Assembly (NCBI GenBank): GCA_973895155.1
Contig: OZ316897.1
Coordinates: 6,324,001-6,388,000 of the forward strand
Length of the DNA stretch: 64,000 bases
Direction: 5' to 3'
DNA from: Marsupella aquatica
Lineage: Eukaryota > Marchantiophyta
Under the pieces are notes generated by a model. It saw nothing but the letters and a program-made list of their open reading frames with translations, made no database searches and was not told the origin of the DNA. The stretch's first letter is position 1. Each line of letters opens with the position of its first letter. A program made the position numbers and the translations under genes. Below, piece after piece: positions 9,945 to 21,582 of the stretch.

Positions 9945-12900
9945 ATGGCTTCCCAATTTGTAAAGCTACTTCACAAGAAAATGGATGTGGTGACTGATGG
10001 GAAAGATGAAGAACCTATAGCTGTGTTGGCCTTCAAAGAAGGACAAACTTTGGCTGATTTCCGAAACCGAATTCCTGATTGGTTGATTTTGATTTTGATT
10101 TCTGGGATTATAGGCTTCCTGGTCGAATGAAGGTCAAGAGTGAGAAAATGACTGAGCTGTCTGAATTGGATGGAAAAGTTGCTGTCATTGAACAAATTGG
10201 ATCCTTGCCTACTAGCAGGGCAGAGTTTCCATCAGTTTCTGCTGCTGTCACCCAATCGGTTGCAGTGGATTCTTCACAGGGTGAACAATTGCAAGAAATT
10301 CCCCCTGTGAGAGCTTCTTTTGAGTCTCTTTTGATGTCTAAGGCAGCTGTCAAAGTTTGGAATGATGAATTTATAAGACTAGAAAAGTGGATTCACAAGA
10401 ATGGTTATAAAAATCATAATTGGAGGATTCGAACATGGGATGAAGGACAGGATGTGAGAGGCCATCTAGAGTGTCTTGAGTGCAGAGTGGTCTATGGGAG
10501 AGCAGACAATTCCCAAGATAGGAAGTCAATTGCTAATCTATTTAGCAATTTTAAGACCAAGCACCTTGCCTTTGCTAAACACAAAGACAATTACTGCAGG
10601 AGAAGGGGTATTGCTATGATTGGGGTGAAGCCCTCAGATCTTGCACAGAAGCCTGAGTTTGATTATGAGGGGGCTATAGCAACTGGCCTAGAGATAGTAA
10701 AGAATCTGAATGTTGAGTGTGGAGGTGATGATGAGCTATTTCATGTGCCCCCTGTGCCTGGATTAGCCAATAATGCAAACAAGTGGTTCCTTTATAAGGT
10801 TCGTTGTAAAATCTGTGGGACAATCATGGATTTGGTTTGTAAGAAAGGGACTTTGGATCACAACCTGAGAACCCACTTGGTCAGTCGGGGTCACTTGGAT
10901 GTAGTTGAAGCCAGAGAAAATACTGCTGAACTTGCATTGAGATCTGGAAAGAGGGGCAGACCAAGGAAGCCAGATGAGAGGGATCAACATCCTTCACAAA
11001 ATTCAATTTTAAAATTCTTCAAGGAGGATGCTTCCAATGCAAGCAGCAGCTCTGGTACAGGTGGGTCTATAGGCATTGATGTGGGCTTAAGTTTGCTCTG
11101 TTGGGGAATATGGGATGAATGTGTAGAGTGGAAGAATGTGAAGTATGTTGTGAAGGGTATCTTGCATGATCAGCGTGGTGGACATGTATGGGATTTAGAT
11201 GCTGCAGTCTCTATTGATGTCTACAATCCTAGCACAAGTTCTATTGTACATATAAAAGGACTATTTAGGCATAGAGATTGCTCTAGGCTGTCCTTGTATG
11301 GTGGGGGATTTCTGAACCTAACTTGCAGTAGATGTCATGCTATAACACTAGAAGATGACTTTCGTGGGCGGGTGCACAGGGAAGCGGAGGCTTTAGCAAA
11401 GAGAGGGGAAAGAAGCACAGAGGGTGGTTTGAATGCACGTTATTTGACACGTCCAGAGTTGACCACACAGCTGCATGGTTTGAATGTTAAGAGAAGAAAG
11501 GAGAGATGGTTGTTGGCACTACAGACTCAGAAAGTGTGTGCCCTTAGTACTAGGAAGAGAAAATTGCAGGAACTGTTAGGAGTAGCTGCAGACAGAAAAG
11601 ATTTGAGACTTTTTCTAAGGAGTATTGTCAATGGTCATAGGAATGGTGCATTTGGTGGAAAAGAAGGTCTGTGGGATTTCTTGAAGGATGTAGGTAGAAA
11701 TTTGGAGAGAAGTGCAAGGGGGTTTCGCTACAGTAAGAAAACAAAAGCCATAGCTCAAGCTATGTTTCAATATGGGGGCCGGCAGGTGGCCCATGTTTTT
11801 GCAAGGAACTTAGCTGGGCCAAGCCTGAAGACACTAAAACGAGATAGAGCAAAATTTGTTCAATTTCGTGTTGGAATCAGGCCAGAAACATTCAAAGAGG
11901 TGGCTAGAATTTTGTTTGCTGCAAAGGAGATGTTGGGAATTCAAGGGGATGTACCTGTCATGCTTGCAGAGGATGAAACCAGGATCAAGGAAAGCCCAAG
12001 GTATGTTTGCATATTATAGCACATAATGATGCAATTGGAGTTGAAGACTATTTGTGAGACATATAGTTCTATGAACTCTTTGGAACTGACTTCATTAACA
12101 TTGGGCTCTCTGCAGGTGGGAGGCCAAATATGACACTCTGATTGGCTTCTGTGGCCATAAGGATGGGCACACTTGTGAATTTGGATTAGAAATTCTTGTA
12201 GGTGACGGTGAGGATGGCTATAACAAGATTGTAAACACATTTCAGGATTTTAACAAGGGCATGTATGCTAGAGTTGTCATTGTGAATCCATTGCATGTTG
12301 GAATGCCAAAGTTGGCCCTTTGTGCTATATCAACCTGTAACAAATTCAAGGCAGAATGGGTACGAGAGCATTGGGTGCAATTGAAGGAATCTTGGGATGT
12401 GCACTGTAGAGACTGTGTAGGTCCTTTGCTTGGGCATGCTAGTGATGGTGATGCAAGACGCAGGAAATTGATGTTAGAAGACTACAGAGGAGCAAATGGC
12501 TCTTACCCTAGATTTTCTGTAGGGTGGGAAGGATGGCCTTACTCAGTTGCCATATTGCCTAATGGGGACCTCTATGGTTTTGGTGATCAAGACCAACCTC
12601 ACAATGGGAAAAAGTTGATTAACCCACTAGATCGAGTGTCCTCAATAATGGCACTTGGAGACCAACATGCTTCTCTGTTTCATGTTTGTAATGTGTATAA
12701 TCATTACCCAATTCATCAACATGGATTGAATTGGGATGATGTGAACAGATCTGACCGTCAGAATTGGGCTGGTCCTCAAAGGATAGCATCAGACAAGGTG
12801 CGTGAATGTTTAACAGATCTACATGCAAGAACTGATATGTTGTATGAACGAAGCTTGGGGACAGAGTTGTATCTGCAGATCTGTGCAGATTATATTGACA

Positions 12901-14519
12901 TTTTCTACTCCCAGAGACATGATCTAAGGACTAGAGTGAAATTGGCAGGGAAAGTTTCTTGGTTCTTTCGATTGTGGAGGTTGTGGTTAAGGTATGGTGA
13001 TCATGCTGTAGGTGGAGATGTTGCTTCACATACAGAGAAAAATATGATTTCAATCCAAGCTTTTCATGATGTTAATATGTCTTGCCAGTTCATTGTGTTG
13101 CTTATATGTGCATTTCGTGATAAATTTTCTCACTTGTGTATTCCATTTCATGAGTTGGGTTCTGATTGTTGTGAGATCTTTTTCAGCAAGGTAGGTGGAA
13201 TGAGTGGCCATGAGAGGAATTATGATTTTGGCTCTTTGTTGGATAGTGCTGTTGGGTTGAATCGTCTTGCTGGATTAGAATGTGGACCAGAGGGCTTGAA
13301 AGTAGCTCGATCACATAAGAAGCAAGATCATGTGTGGGCCAAGCTTCATCCTTTACTTGAAGGTGAAGATGCACCTAATCTTTTTTATTACTCTGAAGTG
13401 CAAACTAATGAGTTGGTGGTTGCAGCCTTGAAAGAAGGATTTGAAGAAGCAAAAGAGCTCCTTAGAAGGTTGCAAATGTCTCCCCGAAGTGATCTGCCAG
13501 CATCAAGAAAGCGGTGGTGGACTCACCCTTGGCATGTGGAAGTTGAAACATGGCCAGATTCAGCTGTCATAGCAGAGGCAGTTATTGTTGACGATTCTGA
13601 AGACCATGTAGAGCATAGATCTCCAATTGGACCTCGTCCAGAAGGAGAGTTTCATGAATTTGAAGACCCTGAGGAAGATCTAAATCGAATTGATGCATGG
13701 TTGACAGATGAGCTAACCATTCCTGATGATGTTTTGCAGGATGGGGCTGAGTTAGATGTACCAGAATCTCATTCTGTAGAGGTAGATACTTTGGGGCATG
13801 AGGTTCGTCATGTGTTGTCATCTGTTGTGGCTGATCTTACAGAGTCTATTCAAAGCCCTCTACAGGAAAAGAGGAAGGTGTTGCCTACAGTTACCTATGA
13901 AGGCAGAACAATTTACAAATCTACTTTGGTGAGTCAACTAGTGGGCAACCCTCATTTGTCCAAGGATAGGCTCACAAGGGTGAAACAAGTGGCATATTAT
14001 AACCTTGGTAAGAGGAAACAATGTGATCCAAATACTGTGACCTGTTTTGTTGATGTTGGGAGTGATTGTGGAGTAGCATTTGAATGTGCTAATGCTGCAG
14101 GCCCTTCTACAAGATCAAAGAAGGGGAAAGGTAAGGGAAGAGGTAAAGCTAGGACTCAGGAACCAGAAGTTCAAGCCAAGAAAGAATTTTGGCTTGGTCG
14201 GATTATGATGATGAGACAGAAAGTTAAGGGACAATGGACTAGAGTGAGATCTGCTATTGATTTGCTTGACAGGCCTACACCTCCTCATGGACACATAGGG
14301 AGTATTTGTCAGTTTTTATTTAATTGGTATAAGCCAACAAGCTCAAGCAAGGTTGAATTCACTTATGATACGACTGATTTACAATGGATTGATATAGAAA
14401 TGGTGATGACTAATGTTACTCTGACCATGAAACAAGGGATTGGCTTAGTGTATGTGTTAGATCGTGTTGACAAACAAGCTTTGGATACTTATCTAGAGAC
14501 CATGTCTAGAGTTGAATGA
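9945..14519 (+). CDS. Large DDE-type transposase with BED-like zinc fingers
   Basis: Proposed exons are 9945-10081, 10114-12000 and 12116-14519, giving 1475 codons. The second junction (GTATGT...TGCAG) is standard; the first would be a 32-base GT...AG gap, which is unusually short, so ATG 10127 is an alternative start. Two C-x2-C...H...H fingers lie at about 10460-10580 (CLEC...) and 10800-10890 (CKIC...), as in BED-type DNA-binding domains. The catalytic region has LAEDETR (Asp at 11972) just before intron 2, then a KYDTLIGFCG strand, and a late SDCCEIFFS motif (Glu at 13173), the layout of RNase H-fold DDE/DDD transposases. The DE-x-R and late FFS-like motif recall P-element/THAP9 transposases; KDZ or another superfamily is possible. 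A basic KGKGRGK tract lies near the C-terminus. The frame is intact, so activity may be recent. It follows the PHD gene on the same strand. Confidence 0.7.
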
Positions 14520-14595
14520 TGTGCCTGTACGTATCCATAGTCATGGTAGTGGTTTAAGTAGGTATAGGGGATAGGTTAGGGGAATAGGTTAGGGG

Positions 14596-14655
14596 GTGGT
14601 AGATTTGGATACTTGAGCTTCTTGCTCAATCAGGGGTTCAATTCCCCTCTGCCAC
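14596..14655 (+). ncRNA. tRNA-like sequence lacking a D arm
   Basis: GTGGTAG (14596-14602) pairs with CTGCCAC (14649-14655) as a 7-bp acceptor stem with one G-U pair. TTGAG/CTCAA closes a 7-base anticodon loop whose middle reads TCT (an Arg anticodon). AGGGG/CCCCT closes a perfect T arm with TTCAATT loop and a full B box GGTTCAATTCC. Only 10 bases lie where a D arm should be, and the variable loop is two bases. It may be a decayed tRNA, a SINE head or a fortuitous tRNA-like fold; I doubt a working cytosolic tRNA. Confidence 0.45.
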
Positions 14656-15180
14656 ATACACTCATTCAGATTGTTAACTCAATTTCCTTTTGGTGCACCT
14701 ACCTTTCACATGAGACTGTAAGCATAGGAGATTGCAAATATAAACAACTCATATTGTATATTGCTGAAGCTTCTACTAGAATTGAGATTCTTAGTGGAAG
14801 CATCAACACTATATACTATAAGTTTTTTATGATGAGACATCATGAATGCCAAAGGAGCATAGGAGGGCTTGACTAAGACTCGAATAATCTTGACAAACAC
14901 TAAAAAAAGGTGCGCATTTGAAAGAACTTTTCTTTTCTTAGTAAGGTATGTTTAAATGAAGGCAAAACTTTACTTAACCTTTTTTAGGGGTCAAAATTTA
15001 AGGATTTGGAATTCTTCTAAGTATGATAGGGAGGGAGAAAAAAATATTTTACTTAATAAGTTAGGGTCACAAGGGACCAAAACGTCGAGCGTGGTATGGG
15101 GTCCTCTGTATACTGAGGCCCCCGAGGCCACGTCTCATTGCCCACTAGTCTTAGAGATGTTATGGTTGTCTTAGAGATAG
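14656..15180. other. Unassigned stretch between transposase and Copia remnant
   Basis: No gene seen. The right border of the PHD/transposase element should lie here or slightly to the left, but I could not identify a terminal inverted repeat. Confidence 0.3.
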
Positions 15181-15990
15181 TATTTGGAGAAGGCACTTGT
15201 CAAGTACGGGATGGAGAATACAAAACCAGTTGGTAATCCATTGGCTCCCCACTTCAAACTCTCGAAGAATGATTGCCCTTCTAGTGAGAGTGATAGACTG
15301 ACAATTAATTAGGTTCCCTATGATAGTATTGTGGGTAGGTTAATATATGCGACGATATGCACTAGACGTGACATAGCCCATGTTGTTAGCGTTTTGAGCA
15401 GATTTATCGCAAACCCTGGTAAGCTTCACTGGGAAGCAATAAAGTGGGTTTTGGTATATCTAAAAGATACCTTAGATTGTGAGATTTTATCTGATGGTAA
15501 AACAAACTCTACTCTAGATTTAGGAGGTTTTTGTAGATTCAAATGCTAGAAACTTGGATAACAAACAGTTTACTACAGCCTATGTATTTAGGCTTAGAGG
15601 TGGATTTTGTATTAGCTAGAAGTCAACAACTCAAACCTGTGTTGCGTTGTCTACTATTGAGGCTAAGTACATGGTTACGTGTGCGGCAACCAAGGAGCTG
15701 ATCTGGCTACAAAGATTGGTGAGTGATTTGGGTTCTTCACCTTACTAAAAGACCGGTGCTACTGTGTGATAGTTAAAAGAGCTGATCTAGCTAAGAACCT
15801 TGTGTTCCACGCTAGGACAAAGCACATTGACACTCATTATCACTTAATCTGTGAGGTGATTAAGATAAAGTAGATGTTTCTAGAGAAGATGGCTTCATAG
15901 GAGAACGCGATAGACATGCTTACCAAAGTTTTACTTACCAATAGCTTTAGTCATTGTGTGGAATTGGTTAATGTTAGGGCCAAATTGGAG
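15181..15990 (+). pseudogene. Copia reverse transcriptase end and RNase H, decayed
   Basis: The reading frames contain GRLIYATICTRRDIAHVVS and NPGKLHWEAIKWVLVYL, diagnostic for the end of the Ty1/Copia reverse transcriptase, then STIEAKYM and KHIDTHYHLICEVI from RNase H and the terminal DMLTK motif near 15917. Several stops and frameshifts break it (for example the TAG near 15309). It is in the orientation of the LTR start at 16972, and everything upstream of the RT tail is missing. It is cut from its polypurine tract by the TIR element at 15992-16881. Confidence 0.8.
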
Positions 15991-15991
15991 T

Positions 15992-16881
15992 CCCTGGGCC
16001 CTCAGCTTACAAAATAACGAAACATATGTGCAAACATCCGATGGATATTAAATATCAAATCCGTGAATAATATTATAACACCATTCTAAGCAACAAGGTC
16101 CTTGTTTATATTTGCAACCGATTAGAAGAGGTGAAGGGTTTTTTAAAATGTGTCTCAAAGTTAATGAACTGAAGGGCCATGGTAATACCTAATGACACAC
16201 GTCACTTATTCATTGGACCACGTGTCATCAAACCAATGGATTAGGGTGTTCTAATTTCAAGAAGGACAATAGTGAAGCCCAATGGGTTTGTGTTGAGTGT
16301 GATGATTCCAGTATTTGTAATATTTGCTCTCAGTTTTCAGAAGTGGATGCTCCCATCCCATATGTATGGAGTAACATTAAGAATCTATGGCCCAGTAAGA
16401 TGTCTGGCATTTTACAGAGAGGAGTAGTGGATGACTTCTTTGGCTTGTTAAGTGCAATATCACCTCTAATGTCTTGTAGTGAGATTTTGTTGGAATCTTC
16501 TGGAGAACTTTGATATATGTAGTCCCGTATGTAGTTTAAATTGTGTGCTAAAGCCCCAATGGCTTTCACACATTGCCAAATATTATATGGCAATGTGTTT
16601 GTTTAGTGTACTGTCTTGCCACTTAATGGTACATTAAATAAAATGTGCATTCATGATTGAATCTCTTCCCAACAGATTTTTTTTATAACAAATGAAGGGT
16701 GTTTTAAATCCTCAAATCTATCTGATTATAATAACATAGGTAAATTTTATATAGGACTGAAAATTCTTTTTAGAACAAACAAGATACATTTTAATGTTCT
16801 TCCAAAATATAACAAGGGGTACCTGGGGGGCCTTCGGTCACAAGTATGTCTCATTACATTTCCCTTAGTGAGGGCCCAGGG
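15992..16881. mobile_element. 890-bp non-autonomous TIR transposon
   Basis: The ends are the perfect inverted repeat CCCTGGGCCCTCA (15992-16004) and TGAGGGCCCAGGG (16869-16881). ATTGGAG flanks both sides (15984-15990 and 16882-16888); with one mismatch the duplication is 8 bases, as for hAT or KDZ/P-like elements. The interior is AT-rich with no transposase. It interrupts the Copia remnant after the last pol codons. Confidence 0.8.
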
Positions 16882-16960
16882 ATTGGAGACTATATACATA
16901 TGTTACTTAGTTACATATAATTATTGTGTATCACCTGACTCATTGTGTGAACTAAAGTCA

Positions 16961-17176
16961 AGATGGAGATTGTTAGGAATTGACTGGAGTTCCTGGATTT
17001 ACTTAGTTTGGCCCTACTACGGTTAGTTAACCCTGGATTACATTAAGATAAGATCCGCTTAGACTTAGGGGTATAGGTTGGAGGGAGAGCATTATCTCCC
17101 TCATTCTTCACATGTACTTTCTCATGAGCTATGGATCCTTCAAGAGTTTCTCCATTGTGGTGTCTTGTTAGTGTAG
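16961..17176 (+). mobile_element. Polypurine tract and 3' LTR start of the Copia remnant
   Basis: AAGATGGAGAT (16961-16971) directly precedes TGTTAGGAATTG, the common polypurine tract and LTR opening of plant Copia elements. The right end of the LTR is uncertain; the end given is approximate. No 5' LTR partner is in the window. Confidence 0.6.
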
Positions 17177-17179
17177 TGT

Positions 17180-18048
17180 GCGATTGAGTGCTCTCATGTT
17201 TCGCATTTGCTGTCTAGTCTGGAGCCGACGGTTTCTTACAAAGTTTGTTGGCCATACCAAGTATCCACATCTATCCCCGCATCTATCACATGACTCTGTA
17301 ACAATAACTCCAAGTTTCACTCCCTTACCAAATTTTGCTAGTGAATATAGGAGTAGCACATCTAACTTTGACCAAGTACTTGACTTTGGTCAGACTAATG
17401 ATGGTTACAAAATAAGTGTACCTAAGAGTAAATGTCTAACACAAGACATTCATGGGATAGTGAGTTGGTGATTGAGACCTTGTCTGAGTCTGGTATCGCT
17501 GCCATATAGTGATGGAAATAAAATGCTATAGCACAATTGTGGCATACTTTGAATGACACCCTTCCAAATGGCGTTGTTTTGTATATTGGAAAGCATGTAA
17601 TATAATAGTTTTGAGACGAGTTTTGAGAGGTATTATTGCCATAATGTACGCTTAAGGCATTAATACACTTAAAGGCCTAAGAAGTCTCTTATTTTACAAA
17701 TCTGGACTGTACATTTGTACTTGTACATTTGTACATTTAGTCTAGTATGTGTCCTGCATAATTTTATTCTAACTACAATTAGACTCAGACAAGGTCAATT
17801 TTATTCATGTAAGTTTGTTTGCGAGTTAGTTTGTCCGTCAGTAGCCCTTTCTTGCATGACAGAGTTGTAAGTGCACAGCTTTTTGTGAATTCTGATTCTA
17901 AAATAAGGCAAAATTGGAGCATTGCACTGATGATGATATTGGACGGGGACAGTCACTCATCCAAGATAGTGTTGATGACCAGAGCAGCAGCATCACCTCT
18001 TGATTTTCTGTGGGTGGTCTAATTGCAGTAGTTTTTATACCAATCTCT
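17180..18048. other. Unassigned stretch
   Basis: No convincing gene. Short frames only, AT-rich sequence, possibly more of the Copia LTR followed by old repeat sequence. Confidence 0.3.
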
Positions 18049-18241
18049 AGGATAGTAGTACAGGTTTCTTTCTACACTACTATAAAGGTTCACTATATTG
18101 AAGTATAATGGTATATGTTTTATCTATACCACTTCAAATGTCCTTTATATTGTAGAATAATAATACAATGTTAATATCTATGCAATACTACAAAGGTTCT
18201 GCATATTGTGGAATAATAGTACATGTTTCTCCTACACTATT
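18049..18241. repeat. Diverged tandem repeat of about 55-66 bases
   Basis: Three to four imperfect copies share the core ATAATAGTACATGTTT...CTACACTA...AAAGGTTC...ATATTG. Units differ by small indels, so the array is old. Confidence 0.55.
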
Positions 18242-18487
18242 AAACCTTGACAGTCCATTTTCCAAGATTTTGGGAGTGGAACCGGTGGAACACCTCACCT
18301 AGGGCATTCGGATAGAACCTGAGAAAATATGTCACCAATTCGTTTCCTCAATAGCGTTCCTCAAGGCATACTTTTGAAGGATTTCATGCTGTGTGTTGCT
18401 TCAAACCCAGAGAGTTGAGAGTTCTTCACGTCGTCAAAAGCACAACTCCTCTATGCACCCACCAAAATTGCGCAAATACTTTGTTTG

Positions 18488-18632
18488 TGTTATGAGTCAT
18501 CTAGCCCCAGACTAGACTAGAGTCACTATACCATGGTTATACCTTAACCATACCTGTACACACATATATATAAAGCAGAACCGTGACCCCTAATCGGTAT
18601 CTGATTCATTCTCGATTCATTCTCTCTTAACA
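18488..18632 (+). repeat. 5' LTR, 145 bp
   Basis: Runs from TGTTATGAGTC to TTAACA and is almost identical to 21438-21582 over all 145 bases, with only a few substitutions. It contains TATATATAAA as a likely TATA box. CTTTG lies four bases left of this LTR and directly right of the partner, so a 5-bp target duplication with a small slip is possible. Confidence 0.85.
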
Positions 18633-19242
18633 CGTTATCAGCTCGACTCTCGGAGGCTGAGCACTTGAACTTTTTTTAGGGATTCGACAAGTGACAAAAA
18701 TTAGACACTTGAGGGAATCCCAAGACAAAATCCCTTCAAGGAAACCTTCATTTGAGAGTCCATGTCAACCTGGTGTTGGAAATTGATGGAGTGGATGTCT
18801 GTGAGAAACTGACTCCCAAGAAATTAGAAGAAACAAAATCAGAAGGAGAGGCTGATCAGACAAAGAGTTGAACCCCTGGATGGTCTGTGGGATCATTAAA
18901 GCTTTAGAGGAATTGATTCTGAAATGCAAGATTGAAAGTACGCAGCATGATTTATGGAAGGAGGAGAAGAAACACCGCAGCACAAAGTCCATAGAGAAAC
19001 CAGGATAAAGCTTGGGCTGGAGTCAATCAATCCAATCAAAGAGACCTGAAGAATAGAGGCAGAGCACAATCAACAAAATTTCAATCAAGGTGAGATCTGA
19101 AAAGGCACCACACCCTATAGAGAACGAATGTTGCATTAGGGCTCAACAACCGGAGGGTGAAAAGGACTGAAGGAAATTTGAGGGATGAAAACCTTATGAG
19201 AAGACAACACAGTGATCACGGACGCAGGGGGTATTTACAAAC

Positions 19243-19581
19243 GACAGGAAATAGGAAACAGTAAAAGGAAACAATTACTAGTAACAGGAAAGTGGGTGGT
19301 AATTTTTTTGGATTTTTTTTTGGATTTTTTTTGGAAAATGTTTTTTGGGGGACAAAAAGTTTTTTTTGTTTTGGTTTGTCATCATCATATTGCTAGCGCC
19401 CGGAGCTAACAATAGCAGCGCTTGGCTCTCGCAAAAAAAACCCATGATTTTAATTATTCTGAAAAATAAGACTTTAAATGGTACATTTTTAGATCGTGTT
19501 TTTTACTGGTAATAGTAAAATTTTCCTGGTAACAGGAAACTTTTTGCTGGTACCAGTAATCCTGTTTTCCTGTTTCCTGTC
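19243..19581. repeat. Imperfect inverted repeat inside the LTR element
   Basis: GACAGGAAATAGGAAACAG... at 19243 and the complement of ...CTGTTTTCCTGTTTCCTGTC ending at 19581 form arms of roughly 50 bases with gaps. They enclose T-rich sequence. This could be a nested foldback element or a long hairpin. Confidence 0.45.
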
Positions 19582-21437
19582 TCGGTGGTGATGCCCACAG
19601 ACGTAGCCGCGAAGCCATGCAAAAGGGGGAGAATCGATGCACAAGCCCAAAACGGCAAAATTTGGACCAGGCTTTTCGAGAAACCATCGACAAAACTTGA
19701 TAAGTGCAAAACCCCCATACTTGCAACTCATTATAAAGAGTATTTTTACTTACAAAAGAATCAGATCACTTAAAGCATCTTTTTCAAAGCTTTTAAATCA
19801 CTTTAAGATACATGTGTAATCCTTAACATAAACCTAAATCACAAGCTTACACTCTCATTTTACAAATGTGAATACTGTGCCTTTACACATTACCTACCAA
19901 TACACATGTTGAGTTTACAAGCATTTATACACATTGAATACATATAACATGGTTGTTACACCATTAATATCACTTTCCACCATAGGGGGAGGAAAGCACA
20001 TTGTACCCACAACTATCTCCCACCTCCTAATGTCATTTTGGTTCATTCACCTTCTAGTACCATTTGAACTTATACACCTTCTGGTATCATTTGATCTCAT
20101 AAGATCCAAACGGACTCAGATAAGGGACTTTCCATGACTAACAAAGGTAAAGGTAGAGATGATTTGATAATGGGCAAAGCCCCTAATCTCATCTATACAT
20201 GAGTTAATGAGGGAGTTAATATGGGCAAAGCCCGTAATCTAACCCCTACATTCTCTTGATTAGTGGGCATTCCTATCGGACCTTACCTATAGATGAGTTC
20301 CAAATTTCAGAGATATTCCTCACACTCACAATTTCAAGAGAAAATAACATGCATTTTATGCAGATCAATGGGAAGAAACTTCATTGTCTCTAACTTATCT
20401 ACTCAAAAACTTAAACCAAACTCATACACTACAATGGAAAGTACCTCTGTACTTGGCCATACTTGGCTATACCAGGAGTTTGCCACTCCATGACACTCTT
20501 GTCAAAATAACACAAAACATTGCAAAAGTGCAAGGCAAAAGTGCCAATTTTAAGACAAATCATGCACACCCCCTGGTGATGCCATTTTAAGCAAATTTAT
20601 ATATCTCTCACAAGGCACACCCTGTTCTACAAGAGAAAACAACTTTTCAATATACATGATTTCTCCACGTGCCCACTGCACATGCATCCATAGTTAAATC
20701 CCTCAAACTCAACTTGAGAAGGAAATAGTACATGTATCTCAACCTCATGTTGAGGGGGAGATAACATCATTCAAACCATACATATCCAACATAGGATAAA
20801 ATCCACGTAATATACACAAATCACATACAAATACCCAATTATATTCTCTTACAAGGAGTAGAAGTTATTATTTCTATCCCACACTTGACATTTGATAACA
20901 CAAACCTACGACCACAAGATGTAGCAACATACTATCATACCACTTTCATCTTTGAGGGGGAACAACACAATGTGATTTTCCAGCTACTAACCTAAGCTCC
21001 TCATTATATTGGACATGAACTTGACTTGTTTGTTGCCAGGCTTCATCTAAGATATTGCAAACTTCTGGAGACAATTGAAGTTCCTGTTGCATCTTAATAC
21101 CTTTGACAACCCTACATACCATGCGATTGACTTACAACACATGATATCTACTGATTGATGACTCCACCTAATGCTAATGCATTTTCCTTTATCGCCAAGA
21201 GGATCAACGGGCTGTACTTTTTTTCCTTTAGGGTCATATACTTTTTTCTCTACTACCCTAGTAGAGTTATTTTTTACCTCAATCTAGCCCCGCTAAAGGT
21301 TTTAACGAGGCAGTCCACCTCTTTGGTCAACGTAACATGCGTATCTATAAGCATGATGATAAATTATCATTTTTTGGTCTAGCTCTAGGACTAGTCTAGA
21401 TTGTCTTCATAATTCCCATTATGTCGCCAAGGGGGAG

Positions 21438-21582
21438 TGTTATGAGTCATCTAGCCCCAGACTAGACTAGAGTCATTATACCATGGTTATACCTCAACCA
21501 TACCTGTACACACATATATATAAAGCAGAACTGTGACCCCTAATCGGTATCTGATTCATTCTCGATTCATTCTCTCTTAACA
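21438..21582 (+). repeat. 3' LTR, 145 bp
   Basis: Partner of 18488-18632; starts TGTTATGAGTC after the tract AAGGGGGAG and ends TTAACA. Confidence 0.85.

Larger units (their letters stand above)
18488..21582 (+). mobile_element. 3.1-kb LTR element without recognisable pol
   Basis: Two near-identical 145-bp LTRs enclose 2805 bases. GTTATCAGCTCGACTCTCGG-like sequence straight after the left LTR resembles the Copia-type primer binding region. GCCAAGGGGGAG before the right LTR is a polypurine tract. No reverse transcriptase, integrase or gag frame is seen; several extra GAGGGGGA tracts and an inverted repeat lie inside. It is best viewed as a non-autonomous Copia derivative that was moved by proteins supplied elsewhere. 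High LTR identity suggests fairly recent insertion. Confidence 0.75.

Noticed and set aside
10079-14519. Firm assignment of the transposase to the KDZ or P superfamily
   Set aside because: Motifs are suggestive of P/THAP9-like order, but without alignment I cannot separate P, KDZ and other RNase H-fold families.
1-17176. LTR ends at 129 and 16972 as a pair bounding one 17-kb retrotransposon
   Set aside because: The two sequences share no recognisable similarity, and other bounded elements lie between them.
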